NCBI GenBank assembly: GCA_026709745.1
Contig: JAPOSJ010000165.1
Location: 1 to 5,343, forward strand
Reading direction: 5' to 3'
Source: Candidatus Dadabacteria bacterium
GTDB taxonomy: Bacteria > Desulfobacterota_D > UBA1144 > Nemesobacterales > Nemesobacteraceae
Length of the DNA stretch: 5,343 bases
The notes under the pieces: generated by a model
Told to the model about the DNA's origin: nothing
Database searches by the model: none
The model's input: the letters and a program-made list of their open reading frames with translations, nothing else
Position numbers and translations under genes: made by a program
Shown here: positions 1 to 5,343 of the stretch, one piece after another
Layout: each line of letters starts with the position of its first letter
Numbering within the stretch: the first letter of the stretch is position 1

Positions 1-1573
1 GGTTGGAGACAGGGATGGAAACATCGTTGAGAGCTACTCTTACGCGGAAACCAACGCGTGGGCTAACAGGGTGGCAAATGGGTTTGCCCAAGGGTTTGGA
101 ATAAATAAAGGGGACAAGGTCGGTATGTATATGCTCAACTGCTCGGAGCATGTGATATCGATTATCGCCATACACAAATGTGGCGGGGTGCAGGTTCCAG
201 TAAACAAGGACGAAAAAGGCGAAAGACTGGCCTACGTAATAAACTATTCAGACATGAGAGCCCTTGTTATTGACGAAGGAAGCATCCCTTTCATAGAGGA
301 AATCGGTGACAGCCTTGAGCATCTTGAAGTGGTTTTCGTTACGGTTGACAGTCCTCCTGAAAAAATCGGTGGGATAAAGACCCTTCCTTTTTCAGAGTTT
401 GATAAATATGACGACACTAATCCTGGGGTAGATGTCACTACCGCCGACATGGAGAGGTGCATGTTCACGTCCGGTACGACTGGTATGCCGAAGGGGGTTG
501 CCAGAGATCATGGAGGGGTGATCATGACGGTTCGCTCTTATCTGCAGCAGCAGGGAGTAAGGAGCGATGACGTGCTCATGAGCATACTTTCACTAGGTCA
601 TGCAAACGCTCAGGTAATGTGCCTTTTCAGCGCCATGGCAGCCGGTGCCACAGCAGTGTTCTTTCCAAGGTTTTCCGCTTCCAACTTCTGGAAGTGGGCG
701 GCCGGTTGCGGTGCAACATGCGTTAACATGCTGGGAGCTGTAGCCGAGTATCTCTGGGCTGCGCCCGAGAGCGAGTGGGACCAGAAGCACAAAATAAGGA
801 TAATGCTAGGTTCCCCGGCTCCGAGGAACCTGAAGGAATTCCAAGAGAGGTTCGGGGTAAGAGTGATAGACGGGTACGGTTCGACCGAGATGGGCATGGT
901 TCTCTGGAAAGACCCTGAGGATCACCGTCCAGGCTCTTCGGGTTTTCCCATGGAGGGATATTACGTTGAGTTGAGAAACCCCGAAGATATCGATACGGTG
1001 GTAAGACCGTTTTGGGATTCTACCGATGACATTACTCCTCCTGATGACGCAAAGGGGCTTCTTTTCATAAAGCCTCTTGTTCCGCATACGACCCTGAATG
1101 AATATTTCAAGGACGAGAGAAGAACAAGGGAGGCCTTTGACGATGACGGTTTCTTCAATTCGGACGATCTTTTTGCCAGAGGTATTGATGGGAGATACTA
1201 TTTTGTCGGAAGGTTCAGCCGTATCAGGGTTTCTGGCGAAAATGTGGATCCTGTAGCCGTCGGGGACGAGGCGATGCAATACCCAGCGATTCAGGAAGCC
1301 ATTGCGGTCGGTATAAGGCTCCCAAACGTTTCAGATGACGAGATCAAGCTCTGCGTTACACTTAAGGTGGGAGAGGAATTTGATCCGATAGAATTCTCCA
1401 AATGGATGGCCGAAAGAGTTATAGTGGCCATGGTGCCTAGGTTCATAGAGGTTTACGAGGATGGATTTCCTGTAACCGCGACCCAGAAAGTTAAGGTCGC
1501 TGAAATAAAGGAAATCACGGAAAATACTTGGGACAGGAACAAAACAGGTCTCAAGTTCAGTGCCAGAAAATAA
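1..1573 (+). CDS. Acyl-CoA synthetase, crotonobetaine/carnitine-CoA ligase-like (5' partial)
   Basis: Class I adenylate-forming (ANL) enzyme that would activate a carboxylic acid with ATP to an acyl-adenylate and then a CoA thioester, probably in the cytoplasm. The reading frame is open from base 2, and the 23 codons before the GTG at 71 continue family-like sequence (including DRDGNIVESYSYAETNAWANR), so the true start lies upstream and 523 residues are visible. Motifs seen: phosphate-binding loop TSGTTGMPKG (467-496); HANAQ followed by FSASNFW, typical of CaiC-like ligases (about 599-688); GYGSTE (872-889); NSDDL in place of the usual TGDL, with the ribose-binding Asp kept (about 1160-1171); hinge motif GRFSRIRVSGENVDP (1208-1252); C-terminal TATQKVK with the likely catalytic Lys at 1487-1489. 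The hinge motif seems one residue shorter than usual. The family is secure but the substrate is not: carnitine/crotonobetaine is only the nearest named relative, and fatty or other organic acids are possible. tadA follows after 21 nt on the same strand. Confidence 0.93.
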   Translation, partial: VGDRDGNIVESYSYAETNAWANRVANGFAQGFGINKGDKVGMYMLNCSEHVISIIAIHKCGGVQVPVNKDEKGERLAYVINYSDMRALVIDEGSIPFIEEIGDSLEHLEVVFVTVDSPPEKIGGIKTLPFSEFDKYDDTNPGVDVTTADMERCMFTSGTTGMPKGVARDHGGVIMTVRSYLQQQGVRSDDVLMSILSLGHANAQVMCLFSAMAAGATAVFFPRFSASNFWKWAAGCGATCVNMLGAVAEYLWAAPESEWDQKHKIRIMLGSPAPRNLKEFQERFGVRVIDGYGSTEMGMVLWKDPEDHRPGSSGFPMEGYYVELRNPEDIDTVVRPFWDSTDDITPPDDAKGLLFIKPLVPHTTLNEYFKDERRTREAFDDDGFFNSDDLFARGIDGRYYFVGRFSRIRVSGENVDPVAVGDEAMQYPAIQEAIAVGIRLPNVSDDEIKLCVTLKVGEEFDPIEFSKWMAERVIVAMVPRFIEVYEDGFPVTATQKVKVAEIKEITENTWDRNKTGLKFSARK

Positions 1574-1594
1574 GATTTCCTTATTATCCGCTCC

Positions 1595-2065
1595 GTGTCA
1601 GGCCAGAGGCAGCATGATGAAAACTTTATGGCTCTGGCCATAAGGGAAGCTGAGAGGGCGGCCTCAGAAGGCGAGGTTCCGGTCGGAGCAGTTATAGTTG
1701 ATGGGTGTGGCACTGTAGTTTCAGCGGCCCATAACCTGAGAGAGTCTGCTTCGGACGCCACCGCCCACGCAGAGATTCTGGCCATACGCCGGGCGTGCCG
1801 GGTTATAGGAGGCTGGAGACTTTCCGGCACTTCGATTTACGTCACTCTTGAACCCTGTGCCATGTGCATGGGAGCAATCGTTAACGCAAGAATAGACAGG
1901 CTTGTCTTCGGCGCTGCAGATCCCAAGGGTGGGGCGATTGTAAGCAATTTTAGAATTGGTGCTGGAAACGAACTCAATCACCGCGTGGAATTTCTGGGTG
2001 GAATCTGTGCTGAACGCTGCTCAAGTATCCTTGAAGATTTTTTCAGGAAGCTTCGCGATTCCTGA
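1595..2065 (+). CDS. tadA: tRNA-specific adenosine-34 deaminase TadA
   Basis: Zinc-dependent deaminase that converts adenosine to inosine at the wobble position of tRNA-Arg(ACG), allowing one tRNA to read several Arg codons; normally essential, cytoplasmic and dimeric. The 156-residue product has the cytidine/deoxycytidylate deaminase fold signature: HAE at residues 58-60 (zinc-binding His58, proton-shuttle Glu60) and PCAMC at 87-91 (zinc-binding Cys88 and Cys91). These fall one position from the E. coli residues. The GEVPVGAVIV strand near residue 26 and the VNARI and FGAADPKGG segments are also typical of TadA. The start is the GTG at 1595. The next in-frame ATG, at 1628, would remove the HDENF stretch that belongs to helix 1 in relatives, so GTG is preferred although no clear ribosome binding site precedes it. 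It lies 21 nt after the acyl-CoA ligase stop, and its last 23 nt overlap the end of the convergent jag gene. Confidence 0.95.
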   Translation: MSGQRQHDENFMALAIREAERAASEGEVPVGAVIVDGCGTVVSAAHNLRESASDATAHAEILAIRRACRVIGGWRLSGTSIYVTLEPCAMCMGAIVNARIDRLVFGAADPKGGAIVSNFRIGAGNELNHRVEFLGGICAERCSSILEDFFRKLRDS

Positions 2066-2597
2066 ATTCAGGCTTGGGGGATGATGACGATTTTCTTCTG
2101 GATCCCCTTGAGGAGGAGTTTCCGCTTTTCCTCTTTGCGCTATCTGTTTTCTTGCTTCCGTGTCCCCCGATGTTTATGGCGACACGCTTATTTTTTCCCT
2201 CGTCACTGTTTTTTGAGGCTATTTTGCCTATAATGTATTCAAGCGACTTTATAACTTCCCCATTTTTTCCTACGAGGAGTTTTTTGTCTTTAACGTTCCA
2301 TACTTCAAGTATTATCTTGCTGTCGGTCTCCTCTGTTTTTACACTCTGCGGTATTGAAAAGAGAAATCCAAGAACGGTTTCAAGGGTCTTTTTTGCCCGA
2401 AACGCCTTTTCGCTCAGACCTCCTGTCTTTATCTCTGCCCTAACTATGGCGTTTCTGCTTCCTATCCCCAGAACGCCCTTAGAGTCTTCCCTTATAACTT
2501 CGATTTCCACTTCTTCCTTTGAGACTCCGAGTTCCTCGCATGCATTCAATACGGCTTCAGAGATGGTTTTTCCTTCTTTTTCTATTACACTTGCCAT
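2043..2597 (-). CDS. jag: Jag/KhpB-like RNA-binding protein, KH domain without R3H
   Basis: Putative cytoplasmic RNA-binding protein of the Jag (SpoIIIJ-associated/KhpB) family, which is commonly encoded right after yidC. In Gram-positive relatives it acts with KhpA in post-transcriptional control of cell division and envelope genes; its role here is inferred. The product is 184 residues. Residues 1-56 are a Jag_N domain (EGKTISEAVLNACEELGV, then SKGVLGIGSRNAIVRAEI). Residues about 65-130 are a KH domain with the GxxG loop GKNG at 110-113. After RVAINIGG (138-145) the R3H domain expected in most family members is absent; residues 146-184 are instead a low-complexity tail rich in Ser, Arg and Lys. 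No R3H remnant appears in the other two frames of this strand. The ATG at 2597 is chosen because an AGGAGG lies 12 nt upstream and the Jag_N similarity begins there; the open frame extending to 2822 is only a shadow of yidC. Confidence 0.93.
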   Translation of the reverse strand: MASVIEKEGKTISEAVLNACEELGVSKEEVEIEVIREDSKGVLGIGSRNAIVRAEIKTGGLSEKAFRAKKTLETVLGFLFSIPQSVKTEETDSKIILEVWNVKDKKLLVGKNGEVIKSLEYIIGKIASKNSDEGKNKRVAINIGGHGSKKTDSAKRKSGNSSSRGSRRKSSSSPKPEFRNREAS

Positions 2598-2605
2598 TAT
2601 TATTG

Positions 2606-4279
2606 CTATCCTCCTTCTGGATCCGGGACCTGTCGATTGATGTACAGCTGCTGAAAGACAGAGAGAATATTGCTCACGGTCCAGTAAAGTATAAGACCGG
2701 AAGGCAAACCCCAGAACATTACGGTAAAAATTATAGGCATAAACTGCATCAGTTTCATCTGCAGTTCCATTGTTTCGCTGCCCGGGGCAGTCATCGGAGT
2801 GAGTTTCTGCGAGAGAAACCAAGAGACGCCCATCAGAATTGGCAGTACTCGAAATGGGATTCCCATTACGTCAAACAGATGTTCGGGTTGAGAAAGATCG
2901 TTTACCCAGAGAAACGAACTGTGTCTTAAATCTATCGAATACAGAAGCGCGAAATAAAGTGCTATGAAAACGGGGAACTGTATGAGCAGGGGAAGACACC
3001 CACCGAGGCTGCTGAGCGGGTTTATGTTGTTGCTGGTGTAGAGCTTCATCATCTCAGTCTGCTGGGTCGATTTGTCGTCTTTGTATTTTTCCTTGAGGGC
3101 GTCAATTTCAGGTTTGAGCCCCTTCATCTTGTTTTGCATGGCTTTCATTGACTTCATGCTTTTCACTGTAAGAGGAAGGAATACAACCCTGAGAAGAATG
3201 GTGAGCACTATTATGGAGATTCCGTAGTTGCTGAAAAAATTGTTGACAAACTTAAGGGCTACGACTGCAATCTTTGTAAGTCCTCCCACGTAGCCGTAGT
3301 CAATGGATTTCTCAAGCTTGTATCCGGCTTCCTTGAGGTCCAACTCGTTTTTTGGGCCGAAATACGATTTCCATCCGACCTTGTAGCTTTTGCCTGAAAC
3401 CGTTTTCTGCTCGGGATAGGAAAAACTTGCCCCGGCAACACCTTTTTCATCAAGTGGTTGCAGGTAAAGTTCCCTGTCTCCTCCTATTTCCGGCAGAAAA
3501 GCGTTGAGAAAGTATTTGTCGCCGAAACCGAACCAGTTTGGCTCCCCAATGTAAGTTTTGACCTCTTTAAGGGGTTTTTTAATGCGCTTGACCTCGCCGC
3601 CAACCATGGAGACAAATTCGTATAAACTGTTTGAACCGCTGCTCTCATATACTGTGTTTTCCCAAGTTACGTAAACTTTCTGGCTTATCTGTCTCTGCGT
3701 TCCGTTAAACACCTCAAGATTTTGCCGGATGAAATATTTTCCTGGATAAAAGGAGATTGTTTTGCGCACCGTGAGCCCATCGGGTTTTTTCCAGACCAGA
3801 TTGACGTCAAGTCCATTCTCTCCTACAGCCAGATTGGTGTCCCCTGTGTAGGAAAATGGGATAAGTTCCGGCATTTTCTCGTTTTTAACTCTCAATGTGG
3901 TGTCAAACGACTTTTTCCCTTCGCTTATTGCTGCCACCGCCGCTGAGCCCGGTTCTATAGAGGTTCTGTATTCCAGAAGTTCCCAGCCCGTTATCCTTCC
4001 TCCGAGGGTGTCTATCTCCGCTGTGTAAATATCAGAGCTGACTTTTATGATCTTGGAAGTGTAGGAAGGTTTAATCGGTTCAAATTTTTCGGGAGATTTT
4101 TGAATGGAACCTGTTTCTTCAGAAAAGTTTCCTGAGGCAAAGGACATCGGCGCAGGCTGATCTGTTCTAGTGGCTTTTTTTTCTTCTGGAGTTTCAGTGA
4201 AAAATGCTGAGTAACCAACAATTACAAGTACCGATAATACCAAGAATAAAATGTAGTTTTTCTTGAGGTCGCTGTTCAT
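2606..4279 (-). CDS. yidC: Membrane protein insertase YidC (Oxa1/Alb3 family, Gram-negative type)
   Basis: Inner-membrane insertase and chaperone that inserts and folds membrane proteins alone or with SecYEG. At 557 residues it has the usual Gram-negative length. A first membrane segment (about 8-27) is followed by a large periplasmic P1 domain (about 30-340). The conserved insertase core follows: a membrane segment with GISIIVLTILLRVVFLPLT (353-371) and the hydrophilic-groove Arg at 364; a cytoplasmic helical hairpin with KSMKAMQNKMKGLKPEIDAL and EKYKDDK (376-403); NPLSSLGGCLPLLIQFPVFIAL (420-441) entering the third segment; a fourth near 473-490; and a last near 512-545 with FWGLPSGLILYW. 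The C terminus is very short and slightly acidic (VPDPEGG), without the basic tail seen in some YidC proteins. The ATG at 4279 is the only plausible start, because an in-frame stop lies 21 nt upstream with no ATG between. jag begins 8 nt downstream, so the two are probably an operon. rnpA, rpmH and yidD are not found upstream. Confidence 0.98.
   Translation of the reverse strand: MNSDLKKNYILFLVLSVLVIVGYSAFFTETPEEKKATRTDQPAPMSFASGNFSEETGSIQKSPEKFEPIKPSYTSKIIKVSSDIYTAEIDTLGGRITGWELLEYRTSIEPGSAAVAAISEGKKSFDTTLRVKNEKMPELIPFSYTGDTNLAVGENGLDVNLVWKKPDGLTVRKTISFYPGKYFIRQNLEVFNGTQRQISQKVYVTWENTVYESSGSNSLYEFVSMVGGEVKRIKKPLKEVKTYIGEPNWFGFGDKYFLNAFLPEIGGDRELYLQPLDEKGVAGASFSYPEQKTVSGKSYKVGWKSYFGPKNELDLKEAGYKLEKSIDYGYVGGLTKIAVVALKFVNNFFSNYGISIIVLTILLRVVFLPLTVKSMKSMKAMQNKMKGLKPEIDALKEKYKDDKSTQQTEMMKLYTSNNINPLSSLGGCLPLLIQFPVFIALYFALLYSIDLRHSSFLWVNDLSQPEHLFDVMGIPFRVLPILMGVSWFLSQKLTPMTAPGSETMELQMKLMQFMPIIFTVMFWGLPSGLILYWTVSNILSVFQQLYINRQVPDPEGG
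2610..2615 (-). promoter_or_regulatory. Ribosome binding site of jag
   Basis: A perfect AGGAGG on the minus strand, ending 12 nt before the jag ATG, which is slightly long spacing. It lies inside the last codons of yidC, just before its TAG stop, which suggests that jag is translated from the yidC transcript. It is the only strong Shine-Dalgarno sequence in front of an accepted start in this window; yidC, tadA and the 4615 gene have none that is obvious. Confidence 0.6.
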
Positions 4280-4614
4280 GTGCTGTTTTTTCGGGTTTTA
4301 TGAAAAAGATATGAGGTACTATTGCGGTTTGCGCAAGACACCTGTGACAGTGCTCCTGTTCTCTGTGCCTAGCTCCAGAATGTAGAAGGAAATCAGAGAA
4401 TAAAAATCCATATGAGCAATGATACATGATAAGTTCCGATAGGAACAGATTATTTTTGTCCCCGATTTCCGCCGTTGAAACCCGCCGCTACCTCTATTAC
4501 ACTATGAAGACATGTTCGGTGTTCTCAGCGTCATAACTTAACAGAGCGAAGAGTCGGCGTTGTAGTTAAAAAGGTTTTTGTGCCGATAAAGATAATAATT
4601 TTAAACTTACAGAC
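4280..4614. other. Divergent intergenic region, no gene recognised
   Basis: This 335-nt gap separates the divergent starts of yidC (minus) and the 4615 gene (plus), so it should hold promoters for both. No tRNA, SRP RNA, rnpA, rpmH or yidD sequence could be recognised in it on either strand. A small hairpin (GTTCC-GATA-GGAAC, 4433-4446) is present. The AT-rich run at about 4585-4610 contains a possible -10 element GATAAT (4591-4596) for the plus-strand gene, but no matching -35 is convincing. On the minus strand no promoter for yidC stands out either; the best pair found, TTGCGC (4331-4336) and ATATCT (4307-4312), is weak. A 77-codon open frame (4194-4427, minus) reaches into the gap but resembles nothing known. 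Confidence 0.6.
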
Positions 4615-4941
4615 ATGATATATTCAATTTGCGCAAAGCGGTTTTTGTTTACGGTTTTTCTTGTGTTCTTCGTCTTTTTTCACTCTTCTCACATAGCTGT
4701 GGCGGAAGGCTTCTATCTGGGAGGGGCGGTCGGCGGGGAATACTTTGATGTGAACTATGGTAAATCGGTAACCCTCAATCCTTCGGATGATGCGTCCGTA
4801 ATGAATCGGGACGGCGATTCCGGTCAAGGGGGAATAAGTTCGTTCAAAGCTATACTTGGGCACCGCTGGAATCTATCCGGTGATCTCTATTTTTGGGAAT
4901 TATATAGCAAAGTTGACAAAAACAAAGAGGGGTTGATATGA
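4615..4941 (+). pseudogene. Outer-membrane beta-barrel-like protein, apparently truncated
   Basis: The 108-residue product starts with a clear Sec signal peptide: a Lys/Arg at residues 8-9, a Phe/Leu/Val-rich core (10-22), and an AVA-E cleavage site at 28-31. The mature part begins GFYLGGAVGGEYFDVNYG, an alternating aromatic/small pattern typical of the first strand of small outer-membrane beta-barrels. A polar loop rich in Asp, Ser and Gly (52-73) follows, then a second strand-like stretch SSFKAILGHRWNLSGDLYF (75-93). Two strands are far too few for a barrel; such proteins usually run to 150-250 residues. From residue 94 the sequence changes to a Lys-rich, non-barrel tail (ELYSKVDKNKEGLI) and the DNA becomes AT-rich, so a break near 4890-4896 is inferred. 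An intact short exported protein cannot be excluded. The ATG at 4615 is the natural start for the signal peptide, but no Shine-Dalgarno sequence is seen. Confidence 0.6.
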
Positions 4942-4942
4942 T
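4913..4942 (+). promoter_or_regulatory. Candidate sigma70-type promoter with extended -10
   Basis: TTGACA (4913-4918) matches the -35 consensus perfectly. After an 18-nt spacer comes TATGAT (4937-4942), five of six bases of the -10 consensus, preceded by TG at 4934-4935 as in an extended -10. The expected transcription start is near 4949, at or beside the ATG of the following open frame, which would make that transcript leaderless or nearly so. The promoter lies within the apparent foreign tail of the truncated 4615 gene, consistent with the AT-rich segment carrying its own promoter. In AT-rich DNA some matches arise by chance, but a perfect -35 with an extended -10 is uncommon. Confidence 0.45.
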
Positions 4943-4948
4943 GGGAAG

Positions 4949-5254
4949 ATGCGAAGAAAGGTTGTTTTTGTTTTGGGACAAGGTTCAGCACTTGTGCTGG
5001 GGGCATGGGTAGAAGCAATGTTTTTTGATTTTTCACAATGGATTTGGCCTGTAAGCGCTATAATTGGAATGCTGATTGCGGGTTATGTATTTTTTACCGA
5101 ACCAGAAAAAAGTATTTTTTTATTAGAGGATTCCGATAAACAAAAAAATAAAATAAATATTTCTGAAGATATGTGGTTTCTTATTTTGGTGGTAATTGTT
5201 TTTGTTTTTTGTGTCGGCATTACTACTTCTATAAAAGTAAACCCAATACCATAA
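4949..5254 (+). CDS. Small predicted membrane protein of unknown function
   Basis: The 101-residue product is not recognised as any family. Three hydrophobic stretches are visible: about residues 5-25 (interrupted by Gly, Gln, Glu), 31-49 (WPVSAIIGMLIAGYVFF) and 75-93 (MWFLILVVIVFVFCVGITT). A charged loop with DSDKQKNK lies between the second and third (about 52-72), and the C terminus is short (SIKVNPIP). A short basic N terminus (MRRK) suggests it faces the cytoplasm. An in-frame stop at 4934 limits the start to ATG 4949 or ATG 5018. The first gives the full protein but overlaps the expected transcription start; the second gives 78 residues with two membrane segments and sits 5 nt after the stop of a small overlapping frame. 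Base composition is AT-rich compared with the genes to the left. It could also be the end of a longer protein broken by a frameshift near 4934. Function unknown. Confidence 0.5.
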   Translation: MRRKVVFVLGQGSALVLGAWVEAMFFDFSQWIWPVSAIIGMLIAGYVFFTEPEKSIFLLEDSDKQKNKINISEDMWFLILVVIVFVFCVGITTSIKVNPIP

Positions 5255-5308
5255 AAACTTTGGAAAGAAAGTAGACAAAATTGCTGTTATCCTGTAATCT
5301 ATTCCATT

Positions 5309-5343
5309 ATGAAAAAACAGCGTGTTAAGACAATCAGCTTGTT
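5309..5343 (+). CDS. Possible start of a new gene (3' partial)
   Basis: An ATG at 5309 opens a frame MKKQRVKTISL that runs off the window end. The Lys/Arg-rich beginning would fit a signal peptide or a small basic protein, but eleven codons cannot tell. Upstream, TAGACA (5272-5277) and TGTAAT (5293-5298), each five of six to consensus, could form a promoter, although the 15-nt spacing is short. No Shine-Dalgarno sequence precedes the ATG. The 54 nt between the previous stop (5254) and this ATG hold nothing else recognisable. Confidence 0.25.
   Translation, partial: MKKQRVKTISL

Noticed and set aside
806..1279. 157-codon minus-strand open frame opposite the acyl-CoA ligase
   Set aside because: Antisense to a well-supported gene with conserved motifs; the product shows no family features.
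2061..2072. Palindrome CCTGAATTCAGG considered as a bidirectional terminator
   Set aside because: It has no loop and no flanking A or T runs, so it would not form a useful RNA hairpin; a 12-bp palindrome may be chance.
2074..2640. 188-codon plus-strand open frame opposite jag
   Set aside because: It is the antisense shadow of jag: Leu/Phe/Ser-rich low-complexity product, no ribosome binding site, no recognisable domain.
2598..2822. Open frame extending jag by 75 codons upstream
   Set aside because: It lies wholly inside the yidC coding sequence in another frame, the extra residues do not resemble any Jag, and a ribosome binding site with domain similarity places the start at 2597.
4194..4427. 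77-codon minus-strand open frame overlapping the yidC start
   Set aside because: Checked as a possible yidD because of its position, but it lacks the conserved Cys/Pro/Tyr motifs of YidD, overlaps the yidC N-terminal codons by 86 nt, and resembles nothing known.
4433..4446. Hairpin GTTCC-GATA-GGAAC followed by a T-rich stretch, considered as a terminator
   Set aside because: The stem is only 5 bp, the T-rich stretch is interrupted and begins several bases later, and no plus-strand gene precedes it.
4280..4614. Search for a tRNA, SRP RNA or CRISPR-like repeats in the spacer
   Set aside because: No T-loop motif in a foldable context, no conserved SRP tetraloop region and no regularly spaced repeats were seen.

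Overview
The window looks like chromosomal DNA from a Gram-negative bacterium, probably an uncultured lineage. Two things point to Gram-negative: a YidC with the large periplasmic domain (about 300 residues between its first two membrane segments), and a gene start with a signal peptide followed by outer-membrane beta-barrel-like sequence. A jag gene directly behind yidC is usual in many phyla but not in Gammaproteobacteria. A deltaproteobacterial-like or candidate-phylum origin (Dadabacteria, for example) is only a guess.

Bases 1-2065, plus strand: the 3' part of an acyl-CoA synthetase of the crotonobetaine/carnitine-CoA ligase type, whose start lies before the window, then tadA (tRNA adenosine-34 deaminase) 21 nt further on. 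The two may be co-transcribed.

Bases 2043-4279, minus strand: yidC (membrane protein insertase) followed after 8 nt by jag/khpB (RNA-binding KH protein). This pair runs toward tadA, and the tadA and jag coding ends overlap by 23 nt. The Jag protein is unusual because the R3H domain normally at its C terminus is replaced by a short Ser/Arg/Lys-rich tail. The genes that often flank this pair (rpmH, rnpA, yidD before; mnmE after) are not here.

Bases 4280-4614: a 335-nt divergent intergenic region with no recognisable gene.

Bases 4615-5343, plus strand: the start of an outer-membrane beta-barrel-like gene that appears to be cut off near 4890. It then runs into distinctly AT-rich DNA (about one third G+C over 4921-5280, against roughly half before). 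This AT-rich part holds a good candidate sigma70-type promoter, a small predicted membrane protein of unknown function, and possibly the first codons of another gene at the window edge. It looks like a rearrangement or insertion boundary and is the least explained part of the window.

The housekeeping genes are clear. No complete new system can be demonstrated. The most notable points are the Jag lacking R3H, the one-residue-short hinge motif of the acyl-CoA ligase, and the 4890 junction with its possibly leaderless membrane-protein gene.
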